Origin: a virus
Direction: 5' to 3' (one strand)
Virus record (IMG/VR): IMGVR_UViG_3300015371_000093
Coordinates: 1-39,534 of that record
DNA: 39,534 nt
Shown here: in pieces, positions 29,045 to 36,362 of the stretch
How positions within the stretch are numbered: position 1 is the stretch's first letter
Layout of the letters: each line of letters begins with the position of its first letter
The notes under the pieces: model-generated
The model's database searches: none
Told to the model about the DNA's origin: nothing
Seen by the model: only the letters and a program-made list of their open reading frames with translations
Translations under genes and position numbers: made by a program

Positions 29045-29425
29045 CTACTTGGTCACCTCCCTCCACATTTCGTCTGCCATGGCCTCAAATATGGGTCGCA
29101 TGGCTGGATTGATGTAATCAACGCCTTGGACATAGCCCCCGGAACGAGTGCCATGCCCATACTGAATGAGAATCGCCACCGGGATGGTGCCCGGTTCTAC
29201 GACATGGGAGTTGTACCAGTGAATGGCGAAATATCCCTTACCTTTGACTACCTCGTAGTACCACCCTTCTCGAGTTTCCCCCGAGTCCACCGGAGTAGCA
29301 GCCTGAAGGGCAGCTACGCCTTGGGCTCCGTACTTCTCAAGCGTCTGAAAGGGCACACCAGTGGCCATGCGCTTGAAAGCCGACAGAGTCCTGGAGAAGG
29401 AGCCTCGACTAGTTACCTTGATCAA
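29045..29425 (-). CDS. HK97 gp10-like tail/neck protein
   Basis: A TTG start at 29425 with AGGAGG 4 bases upstream. The 126-residue protein has the gp10-like pattern: TLEKYGAQGVAALQAATPVDSG, then TREGWYYEV, IHWYNSH, and the C-terminal YGHGTRSGGYVQGVDYINPAM. Proteins of this kind usually sit between head connector and tail tube genes. Here it lies just before the tape measure, after three tail genes, which is an unusual order. Confidence 0.78.
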   Translation of the reverse strand: MIKVTSRGSFSRTLSAFKRMATGVPFQTLEKYGAQGVAALQAATPVDSGETREGWYYEVVKGKGYFAIHWYNSHVVEPGTIPVAILIQYGHGTRSGGYVQGVDYINPAMRPIFEAMADEMWREVTK

Positions 29426-29437
29426 GACTCCTCCTCT

Positions 29438-29680
29438 CTAGGTGATCTTCAGGAGGCGAACGATGACGATTCCGTTCGGCGTGGCGTTCGGCCCACGTCC
29501 TCCGTAGTGTTTGGTTCCTCGAGGACGAGATCCGCCCCCGGAGCCCGGAACGATCAACTGTCCTGACTGATCATCTCCGGATCGGAGTTGCCTCGGACCG
29601 TAGACGGAGGTGTCTGCGAAATCGAACGAACCGTTTCCGCCCGGAGTGGCGATGATGAGCTTGTCGTAAGGATTACTCAT
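29438..29680 (-). CDS. Protein of unknown function in the tail cluster (80 aa)
   Basis: ATG 29680 overlaps the stop of the glycine-rich gene (ATGA). The start I chose gives MSNPYDKLIIATPGGNG; a longer frame would overlap the glycine-rich gene by 90 bases. The sequence is rich in Gly, Pro and Arg (GSGGGSRPRGTKHYGGRG) and ends in a hydrophobic strand (PNGIVIVRLLKIT). It may be a partner or tail-tube addition of the glycine-rich protein. Not recognised. Confidence 0.68.
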   Translation of the reverse strand: MSNPYDKLIIATPGGNGSFDFADTSVYGPRQLRSGDDQSGQLIVPGSGGGSRPRGTKHYGGRGPNATPNGIVIVRLLKIT

Positions 29681-30504
29681 GCGCTGTACAAGATGTAGGC
29701 GCCTGTGACGTCCTTTGCAAATGAACCACCACGACCTCCTCCACCGCCTTCCCCGATATGACCATCCCAAGCGCCATCTTCGGGGTTGGTAAGTGTTTGT
29801 GGGGTATTGAGAGTACTCCCCGGGCCCGAGTTGAATCCTCCAGCGATGCTTTTGCCACCTTCGGCTCCACCACCTGCGGCGGTTTGCCCACCTTTTCCAC
29901 CTTGACCGCCGTTACCTCCTGCCCGAAGCTCCTCAACGGCGCCGGAACCAGGAGGATATACGTTGCGTAGAGCTCGGTTAGCGGAGTTCGGTGCTCTGTC
30001 GTTCTCAGCAGGCGAAGAGGCTCCGCCTTTTCCTCCAGAAGCTCGACAGATGGTTCCTCCAAAGGTGCTAGCGCTCCCATCGGTACCGGGATCACCTTTG
30101 TCTAGGGTGCCGGATCCATCGGAGCCTCCGTAAGCACCATATGAATATGTGCCGTTGGCTCCATCGGTACCAGCTACCCCCACAACCAACGGACAGGAAT
30201 CAGGAAGATCCACCAAAGGAACCGTGACAACTTCAAGACCTCCACCTCCTCCACTTCCCCCCATCGAGAAAACCTCAGAAATGCGGTTGTAGCCGTTGAA
30301 CCGAAAGTTGCTCTTGCCTCCTCGTCCACCAGCCCCACCCACGCAGATGATTTCCGCATGGGTGAAACCGAGAGCGACCCAGTCGGCCTTTTCGAAGGTG
30401 TCGTTGGCCTCAAATATGACAGCCACCGAATCACCCAGATCGGTGAGATCCGGGAGAGCCTCGAGAGGGATGGCATCTCCACCACCCGACAGTTGGACTC
30501 TCAT
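29677..30504 (-). CDS. Glycine-rich tail protein, possible receptor-binding protein (275 aa)
   Basis: ATG overlaps the upstream stop (ATGA) with GGAGG upstream. After a beta-rich N-terminus (DSVAVIFEANDTFEKADWVA), the sequence is dominated by glycine clusters (VGGAGGRGGKSNF, MGGSGGGGGLEV, GGNGGQGGKGGQ, GEGGGGGRGG), the composition of polyglycine-helix bundles known from host-binding adhesins and tail tips. It is probably at the tail surface, possibly for host recognition. Its place between the second major-tail-like gene and the tape measure is unusual for a tail-tip protein. The receptor role is inferred. Confidence 0.65.
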   Translation of the reverse strand: MRVQLSGGGDAIPLEALPDLTDLGDSVAVIFEANDTFEKADWVALGFTHAEIICVGGAGGRGGKSNFRFNGYNRISEVFSMGGSGGGGGLEVVTVPLVDLPDSCPLVVGVAGTDGANGTYSYGAYGGSDGSGTLDKGDPGTDGSASTFGGTICRASGGKGGASSPAENDRAPNSANRALRNVYPPGSGAVEELRAGGNGGQGGKGGQTAAGGGAEGGKSIAGGFNSGPGSTLNTPQTLTNPEDGAWDGHIGEGGGGGRGGSFAKDVTGAYILYSA

Positions 30505-31139
30505 GAGAAGTCCTCCACGAGAGCGAGAAGATCCACCAATGAGGGAAGGCTCGGTGGGGTGGTGTCTGTCCCATAGAGAAGATCTTCCAGCTCCTGAAGA
30601 AGCTCGGGATCGATCCGATACGAGCTGAGTGAAATATGGCTCGTCGGACGGATGCCGAACATCGAAGCCGGAGTGCCTGTGAGTTCCCAGGAGAATGTCC
30701 CTGGGGTAGGTGCGTCTCCCAGGGTCGCGAAACTGGATGCCGCAGGCGAAGCTTGGACGTTGTAGATCACGTGGATCTTGTAGGCCGCTTCGGGATCCAG
30801 ATCTGTTCCCACGCGCGTGCGATAGGACAGATTGAACAGCTGCGTGCGCTGATCATGGACAGAAACCCCCGGGGCAAATTCACGAATCCCCTGGAGCTCT
30901 TCGAACTCATCGGGGTAAGTGAACGCCGAAAGCGTACCCTTGAAGGATCCCGGCACGTGGTGGTCCAGAAACTTCACGCCGTCAATCCAGTAGGACTTGA
31001 CCTCTCGGGTCAGATCCTCACTGAATCCGGTAAGTCCGTTCCAAGGAACTGCGGAACCGTCGGGAAGATAGAGGACACCATGGTCGATGCCTGTTTCCCA
31101 GCGCCGAGCGCCGACTTCGTCCCAGACAAGTGCGGTCAT
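30501..31139 (-). CDS. Second major-tail-protein-like protein (212 aa)
   Basis: ATG start with AAAGGAGG upstream. The sequence parallels the major tail protein at 31719-32609: TALVWDEVGARRWETGIDHG matches TALAWDLVGERLFETGVDHG, AFTYPDEFEEL matches AFTYPDAFAEM, and FNLSYRT, YKIHVIYNVQASP and FSWELTGTP all have counterparts. It lacks the C-terminal Ig-like domain of the first copy. It may be a tail-tube component in low copy number, for example at one end, or a completion protein. The duplication is visible; the specific role is inferred. Confidence 0.8.
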   Translation of the reverse strand: MTALVWDEVGARRWETGIDHGVLYLPDGSAVPWNGLTGFSEDLTREVKSYWIDGVKFLDHHVPGSFKGTLSAFTYPDEFEELQGIREFAPGVSVHDQRTQLFNLSYRTRVGTDLDPEAAYKIHVIYNVQASPAASSFATLGDAPTPGTFSWELTGTPASMFGIRPTSHISLSSYRIDPELLQELEDLLYGTDTTPPSLPSLVDLLALVEDFS

Positions 31140-31149
31140 GATCCTCCTT

Positions 31150-31689
31150 TCATCCTGAGGTTCCGAGCTGGCGCTTGCGCTGCTCGTTCAGTTCGCGGTT
31201 TCGCTGAGCAATCTCAGCCTTGCTCATCTTCTTAGGCGGCTGGCTCTTGTGGTTAGCCACCTGGATGAGCGTGAAGAGTCGGTTCAGATGCCAGTGCTGG
31301 CATTCGAACGGGATTTGGAAGGCCGTCATCCAGTAGTAAATGAGCTCACTGGTGATGACCTCCCGACTCCGAGGTGCAGGAGAGTCCGCAAACCAAGTAG
31401 CGGTCTGCTTGGACTCGATGTAGGCGTTGATGGCCTTGAAGTCGTCCTCGGAAAGTTGGTGGAAAAGTTCCTCCGGGGTTTCTTCGTCAATCGCCATACA
31501 TCTGACGTAGTCGAAGATCTCTTCCCCCGTCTTGTCGCCCTTACCGAGGAAGGGCTTTTCGTGCTTTGACTCCCATTTTGACAAGCTGACCAAGGAATGC
31601 TCCAGCTGGAGCTGAGTGCCACCAACGATGGTGAATTCCTCCACCGTTTCGTCGTATGACTCTGTCCCTCCAACTGTAATAGTGAGCAT
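31150..31689 (-). CDS. Tail assembly chaperone
   Basis: A 179-residue acidic protein between the major tail gene and the tape measure region, the normal site of tail assembly chaperones, which hold the tape measure during tube growth. The N-terminus is beta-rich (LTITVGGTESYDETVEEFTI), the middle helical (SLVSLSKWESKHEKPF, EEIFDYVRCMAI), and the C-terminus lysine/glutamate rich (KKMSKAEIAQRNRELNEQRK). Most chaperones are extended by a programmed frameshift; I see no clear slippery site or second frame here, so a single product is likely. Assignment rests on position and composition. Confidence 0.76.
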   Translation of the reverse strand: MLTITVGGTESYDETVEEFTIVGGTQLQLEHSLVSLSKWESKHEKPFLGKGDKTGEEIFDYVRCMAIDEETPEELFHQLSEDDFKAINAYIESKQTATWFADSPAPRSREVITSELIYYWMTAFQIPFECQHWHLNRLFTLIQVANHKSQPPKKMSKAEIAQRNRELNEQRKRQLGTSG

Positions 31690-31718
31690 TCCTTGGTCCT
31701 TTCAGCTTGCGGAGATGG

Positions 31719-32609
31719 CTACGGCCGCTTGAACGTCCAGTCGTCGTCGCCGACGAGGTTGTAGCCGGACTGGGCGGTGGCACGCACCGTGGCCTGCTGA
31801 CCCGAGGACAGCGCGGGCTGGGCGCCCGGGGCCTTGTTGACGCCGCCGACCTTCCACTGCACACCCGTGACGGTGGGCAGGGTGATGACGCCGGTGCCCG
31901 AGACGAACGTGGGCTGGTTGGCCGACAGGGCCATGTCCACGGCGACCTCACCGGTCGTCAGAACCGCGATGACCTCGTCGGGCTGGGGGAGGCGGGCATC
32001 GTCCGAGACCGTCCCGAACAGGATGTCCTCCAGGTCCGACAGCTTGGCCGCATCGACCTTGGTGGAGTCGATGACCAGCGAAGCGGCGGGCTTCAGCCCG
32101 GTGACCGGGACCGGCGTGGTCGTGATCTCCCACGAGAACGTGATCGCCTCGGGGGAGTCGTTGATGGTGCCGTAGGCCTTCTCCGACGGAGAGGCCTGGG
32201 CGCCGTAGATGAGATGGAGCTTGTAGCCGTGATCAGTGCCGTCGAGGTCGTTGCCGATGTTGGTCCGGTACGCGAGCCCGAAGACCCTGCGCCCCTGCTG
32301 ACCGACGACGACGCCCGCGGTGGGGGTGGCCAGGCCGTCCATCTCCGCGAACGCATCGGGGTACGTGAAGGCCTCGATCGTCGCGCCGAACTCCTCGGCG
32401 GACAGGAGGTTCAGGTACTTGATGTTGTCCGCGTACTGCGGGTTGGACTCCGCGCCCGAGGGGGACTCGGTGACCGTGACGAGGCCGTTCCAGACGTGCG
32501 CCTCGTCGTAGGCCCCGGTCTCATCGGGGACGTAGAGGACTCCGTGATCGACGCCGGTCTCGAAGAGACGCTCGCCGACCAGGTCCCATGCCAGAGCTGT
32601 CATGCTCAT
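31719..32609 (-). CDS. Major tail protein with C-terminal Ig-like domain
   Basis: ATG start with AAAGGA upstream. The 296-residue protein has the tube-forming domain in residues 1-205 (TALAWDLVGERLF, AFTYPDAFAEM, VFGLAYRTNIGNDL, FSWEITTTP) and a C-terminal Ig-like domain (about 210-296, AVDMALSANQPTFVSG to the end). Such domains decorate many tail tubes. A shorter paralogue without the Ig-like domain lies at 30501-31139. The codon usage is very GC-rich, as expected for an abundant protein. Confidence 0.88.
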   Translation of the reverse strand: MSMTALAWDLVGERLFETGVDHGVLYVPDETGAYDEAHVWNGLVTVTESPSGAESNPQYADNIKYLNLLSAEEFGATIEAFTYPDAFAEMDGLATPTAGVVVGQQGRRVFGLAYRTNIGNDLDGTDHGYKLHLIYGAQASPSEKAYGTINDSPEAITFSWEITTTPVPVTGLKPAASLVIDSTKVDAAKLSDLEDILFGTVSDDARLPQPDEVIAVLTTGEVAVDMALSANQPTFVSGTGVITLPTVTGVQWKVGGVNKAPGAQPALSSGQQATVRATAQSGYNLVGDDDWTFKRP

Positions 32610-32619
32610 GTTCCTTTCT

Positions 32620-32919
32620 TCAGAAGAAGAGGTTGATGACGTAGTGGTAGAGATTGTCTGCCGTGAACGACCGGCTGAACTCGCTCATAGGCAGCTCAAC
32701 CACCTTGTCGGGCAGGTCTGTCAGAGGGTTCCGGTCGATGACCGTCACCTGGTACCGCTTGGTGTGTCGAAACGGCCGGTTGTCCGCAAACTCCGTACGA
32801 ATGCCGTCCAGCGAATAGACGATGCAGGGATACTGCATCTCAAGGTTGTTAGGAGGCTGGAAATATACGTGCGGCGTGATGCTCTCAAGGAGCACCTGCA
32901 GCTCAGCTCGTGGGGCCAT
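32620..32919 (-). CDS. Tail terminator protein
   Basis: ATG start with GGGGGG nearby, overlapping the preceding gene by 17 bases. The 99-residue protein has the tail-terminator pattern (LQVLLESITPHVYFQPP, YPCIVYSLDG, RYQVTVIDRNP, LPDKVVELP), with an acidic C-terminus and a final FSRSFTADNLYHYVINLFF. Such proteins cap the tail tube at the head-proximal end. Position between stopper and major tail supports this. Confidence 0.8.
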   Translation of the reverse strand: MAPRAELQVLLESITPHVYFQPPNNLEMQYPCIVYSLDGIRTEFADNRPFRHTKRYQVTVIDRNPLTDLPDKVVELPMSEFSRSFTADNLYHYVINLFF

Positions 32920-33229
32920 GGTAGATCCCCCCTAGCTTGAGGATGAGTCGGGGCGGCTGGACGTCTACATCTGAGACGACCCAACGCGCCCCTTCCCATT
33001 CCACGTAACGGATGGCGAAGAAATGCCCACGGAGGTGCGCATCGGCCACGACACTGAGCGAGTTCTGCACGGAAATATCCGGGTTTACCCGCTCATCTCG
33101 GTCGAGGAGCTGACGACTGTTACGAATAACGTCGCCGTAGTACTGCCGCTCCACGATCGTGTCGGTGAATACACCGGGCTCAGTCTCTACTGACTGACCG
33201 AACCCGATCTTGCCGTGGAACTTCGCCAT
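32903..33229 (-). CDS. Head-tail stopper (head closure) protein
   Basis: ATG start; the ribosome site is weak. The 108-residue protein has a beta-rich pattern conserved among small connector proteins (FHGKIGFGQSVETEPGVF, RQYYGDVIRNSRQL, NSLSVVADAHL, IRYVEWEGARW, LILKLGGIYHGP). I recall this from many siphophages of Gram-positive hosts, where it follows the capsid gene and closes the head after packaging. It overlaps the tail terminator gene. Confidence 0.76.
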   Translation of the reverse strand: MAKFHGKIGFGQSVETEPGVFTDTIVERQYYGDVIRNSRQLLDRDERVNPDISVQNSLSVVADAHLRGHFFAIRYVEWEGARWVVSDVDVQPPRLILKLGGIYHGPTS

Positions 33230-33241
33230 CGAGGCCGAGAC

Positions 33242-35062
33242 CTACGGCGTGGCCTTGCGGAGCACCAGCGCCGACCGGATCTTGACCAGGGCGCCGGAGA
33301 CGCGGGTCTCGATCAGGTACTTGTACTGGTTGTAGTCGATGTCGAAGTCGTCGAACAGCGACACCTCGCCGCCGCGATCCGCGCCGATGTTGTAGTCGGC
33401 GAGATTGACGATGACACCGATCAGGTCGCCGTTCGTGGCGTCCTGGTAGTCGGCTGACTCGAGCACCTCGACGTTCACGATGTTGCCGATGCCCAGGGCG
33501 GCGGCGACTTCGGACAGCGAGTTGTAGAGACGGCGGTTCATGCCGTCCCGCGCGAGCAGCATCTTGGTGCTGATCTGGCGAGTGGTGTACAGCGTCGGCG
33601 AACCGGAGCCCTTGTAGTCGCCCATCGCCACCAGGATGGAGTCGATGACGTCCTGCGGGTCCGTGTCCAGCGCGGCGGTGTCGACCTCGACCGGCAGCGC
33701 GTACAGCTCGTGCTCGTTCGCGATCGAACGGATGCCCGCGCCATCGGTGGCCGCGGCCGGGTCCTTGATCTTGTCCTCCGACGCGACGTCACGGCCGTCG
33801 CCGAAGAGGATCGCGCGAGCGAGCTCCTCCTCGAGCATGAGCCGCATCTCGCCCTTCATCCAGGCGACGACGTCGAAGTCCGTGATGTCGACGATGTCGT
33901 CACGGTCGAGCTGCTGCTTCTTGTAGACCGTCGTGGGGGTGGTGGTCCGCTTCGTGAGGCCGAACCACTCCTCCTTCTTGAAGTTCCCCTTGACGTAGCC
34001 GAGCGCGCGGGCGGACTCCACCGTGATGTCGGCGATGACCGTCTTGATGCGCGAGAACGGGGTCTTGCGCGTGCCGTTCAGCACGGACGAGACCCACTCG
34101 GTGCGGCGCTTGTCGAAGTCCGGGGTCGCGGTGAGCGTCCGGGCCTCGGGGAACAGGATGTCGATGTCGGTGATGCCATGCTGCAGGGCGTAGGCCTCGA
34201 CCGCCTGCTTCAGCGAGCCGCGCTTGCCCGCGTCCTCGACGATGCCCTTGATGGCGTCGTGCGAGAGCTCGTGCTTGGGACCGTCCTTCTTCGTGCCCCC
34301 GGTGTCCTCGAAGACGTTCCTCTTCATGGTCCGCTGGTTTCCTTCCGTCTTGTCGTTGTGGGTGACTTCGGTCTCCTTGCCCGTCTCGGACTCGGCGGCC
34401 GTGAGGGCGGCACCCACGAAGTAGTGGACGACCCCCTTCTGCTCTTCGGACATCTGCTCGTACTGCTGCTCGATGTCCTCGTCGACTTCCTCCTCGACGA
34501 CCTCGGGCTCCTCGCCCACCTTGTCGCCGTGCACGAGGTGCTCACCCGTGTAGATGACCGCCTCGTCCTCGATCGTGACCAGCTCTCCATCGGAGTGCTG
34601 CAGCTCGAGGTTGTCGATGAGCGCGCCCGGGTTGGCACGCGCCAGGACCAGCGAGACCTCACGGATGACGCCGTGAGAGACCTGCTTCGCCTTCTCGACG
34701 AGCTTGTTCGCGAAGATCGAGAGCGAGTCGATGTCCTCGTGCTCGACCAGCTCCTTCGCGTTCTTGCCCTTCGGGGTGTTGTTGAAGTACCCGTACACGT
34801 ACGGGCCCTCGTCGCGGTGCTTGATGATCGCGTGACCCAGAACGTTGTCCGAGTCGTCGTGACCGTGCTGCCAGACGATGGGGATCTTGGCCTCGTCCTG
34901 GTGCGCGAAGGCACCGGCGAGGATCGTCCTCCCGTCCGAGCACTGGAGACCGTACTTGGAGGCCCAACCGGTGAAGTCCGGCTTCCTCTCCTCGGTCTTG
35001 GAGTGCATCAGGCTGTTCTCCGGCGAAGAGTCACCGAAGTCCAGGCGGGACTTTTCTCCCAT
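33242..35062 (-). CDS. Prohead protease - major capsid protein fusion
   Basis: A 606-residue fusion. Residues about 25-170 are an S78-type prohead protease: FTGWASKYG, DGRTILAGAF, VWQHGHD with the histidine (H66 or H68), then LSIFANKLVEKAK with the candidate serine (S115), and VIREVSLVLARANPGALID. An acidic linker (about 180-230) acts like the scaffold region. From about 245 comes an HK97-fold capsid protein (GLTKRTTTPTTVYKKQQ, DDIVDITDFDVVAWMKGEMR, ARAILFGDGRDVASED, VEVDTAALDTDPQDVI, DFDIDYNQYKYLIETRVSG). The two roles are usually separate genes; fused forms are known in actinophages. No separate scaffold gene is seen. Confidence 0.92.
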   Translation of the reverse strand: MGEKSRLDFGDSSPENSLMHSKTEERKPDFTGWASKYGLQCSDGRTILAGAFAHQDEAKIPIVWQHGHDDSDNVLGHAIIKHRDEGPYVYGYFNNTPKGKNAKELVEHEDIDSLSIFANKLVEKAKQVSHGVIREVSLVLARANPGALIDNLELQHSDGELVTIEDEAVIYTGEHLVHGDKVGEEPEVVEEEVDEDIEQQYEQMSEEQKGVVHYFVGAALTAAESETGKETEVTHNDKTEGNQRTMKRNVFEDTGGTKKDGPKHELSHDAIKGIVEDAGKRGSLKQAVEAYALQHGITDIDILFPEARTLTATPDFDKRRTEWVSSVLNGTRKTPFSRIKTVIADITVESARALGYVKGNFKKEEWFGLTKRTTTPTTVYKKQQLDRDDIVDITDFDVVAWMKGEMRLMLEEELARAILFGDGRDVASEDKIKDPAAATDGAGIRSIANEHELYALPVEVDTAALDTDPQDVIDSILVAMGDYKGSGSPTLYTTRQISTKMLLARDGMNRRLYNSLSEVAAALGIGNIVNVEVLESADYQDATNGDLIGVIVNLADYNIGADRGGEVSLFDDFDIDYNQYKYLIETRVSGALVKIRSALVLRKATP

Positions 35063-35098
35063 TTTGACAATTCCTTTCCTTTTTGGATCTTCGGCGAT

Positions 35099-36349
35099 CT
35101 AGGCCGCTTCTTGATCTGGGTTGTCGACCGGTTTCAGGGTCGGTGGTTCGTCCGGAGGCTGGGTGTCAGCCCGAGGCATGTTCGAGTTTCTCAACTCGTC
35201 GGCCTGTGGCTCAGGACGTGGCTTCCAACCGATGACCTGTCGAAGCTCGTTAGAAGAAGCAACCTCATTACGAGCCAGCTTGTCGGCGATGTCCGCAATC
35301 CCCCCTTCACCGCCGATGGGGATGAGCTTGAGACGGTTCGGGAAGAACATCAGCTTCTGCCCCTGAGTCCTGGCGGTCTTGGTGATGAACATACGGTCCA
35401 TCGCCTCGACAATTGCCTGAACACAGGGCTCGACGGTCCGGTTCATGTAGTTCAACATGACCTTCTCGTCTGCGGTGCCGTTCATCACCTCGGCGGTTAG
35501 GCCTAGCTGGGCCCACAGCAGATTCATGAGGTATTCGATCTGCCCCATGAGGTTGTTCTCGGCCGATCGATTCAGCTGAGTGATCTTTTCGGTGGCGTCG
35601 GCGTATGCGATGCCGTACTGACTACCCTTCAACTGATGCTCGATGTCCTTACGGCGTTGCTCTGCAGCTTGCCGTCTGGACTCGGACTTGATCGTGTACG
35701 GGAGCTGGATGATGATGTCCAGCTTGCCCGATGACGACTGCGAATCGACCGAATCCAGCATGTTCAGCTTGGAGATGATGCGCTGGAGGGTCGAGTTCGG
35801 TTCGTTCATGATCGCGTAGAGAGGATTCTCCACGATCGCGCACGACTTCTTCGGAATCGTGATCTGTTCCTTGCGCCCGGTCTTCTCGTTGTAGACGTTG
35901 ACCCTGACGTGCTGCGGATGCCACGCGAGAACTTCCCCCACCCGCATGGTCTGGATGTCGAAGCCCCCCGAGAGGTTCGGGGAGATGGTCGTGTCCACAG
36001 GAACGATCACAGCGACGCCCTTGTCGAACATCGTCATGAACACGTCCTGTCGAAACGCACGAGCGGCCTGATCGACGTTGGCCTGAAGATTCAGGCACGA
36101 ATTGAGCCCGCTGTCGATCTCTTCCATGAACCGCTCATCTTCGTCGACGCGCGAGTGCCTGACTTCGACACCCGCGCAATCGATTCCGAGTCGCGTATAG
36201 ATGGAGGCAATGATGGACATCTCGTTTGAGATGAACATTCGCGGTCGGTCTTGCCGACTGCTCGAGAAATCGCCGTAGGACTGAAGAGGGTCCGTTGGCG
36301 AACTCGTGAACGCGTTCCAGGCATGCTGTAGCCTGTCTGTAAATCCCAT
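35099..36349 (-). CDS. Portal protein
   Basis: ATG 36349 with AGGAGG 5 bases upstream is preferred over a GTG two codons earlier. The 416-residue protein has the HK97-type portal pattern (DRPRMFISNEMSIIASIYTR, then LGIDCAGVEVRH, VFMTMFDKGVAVIVPVD, EVLAWHPQHVRVNVYN, LWAQLGLTAEVMNGTADEK, MFITKTARTQGQ) and a proline-rich C-terminus. It forms the dodecameric DNA entry channel of the head. It precedes the protease-capsid fusion, as expected. Confidence 0.92.
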   Translation of the reverse strand: MGFTDRLQHAWNAFTSSPTDPLQSYGDFSSSRQDRPRMFISNEMSIIASIYTRLGIDCAGVEVRHSRVDEDERFMEEIDSGLNSCLNLQANVDQAARAFRQDVFMTMFDKGVAVIVPVDTTISPNLSGGFDIQTMRVGEVLAWHPQHVRVNVYNEKTGRKEQITIPKKSCAIVENPLYAIMNEPNSTLQRIISKLNMLDSVDSQSSSGKLDIIIQLPYTIKSESRRQAAEQRRKDIEHQLKGSQYGIAYADATEKITQLNRSAENNLMGQIEYLMNLLWAQLGLTAEVMNGTADEKVMLNYMNRTVEPCVQAIVEAMDRMFITKTARTQGQKLMFFPNRLKLIPIGGEGGIADIADKLARNEVASSNELRQVIGWKPRPEPQADELRNSNMPRADTQPPDEPPTLKPVDNPDQEAA

Positions 36350-36362
36350 CAACACCTCCTTT

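Noticed and set aside
31150-31689. Programmed frameshift in the tail assembly chaperone
   Set aside because: I could not find a convincing slippery heptamer near the end of the gene, and the downstream frame is the separate second tail-tube-like gene with its own ribosome site.
31707-32636. A 309-codon plus-strand frame opposite the major tail protein
   Set aside because: Low-complexity Arg/Gly/Asp/Leu composition typical of an antisense reading of GC-rich genes.
33710-35500. A 596-codon open frame on the plus strand over the capsid and portal genes
   Set aside because: It lies opposite the well-supported protease-capsid fusion; its composition (Leu/Val/Asp/Arg) is that of an antisense shadow of GC-rich coding DNA, and it has no family resemblance.
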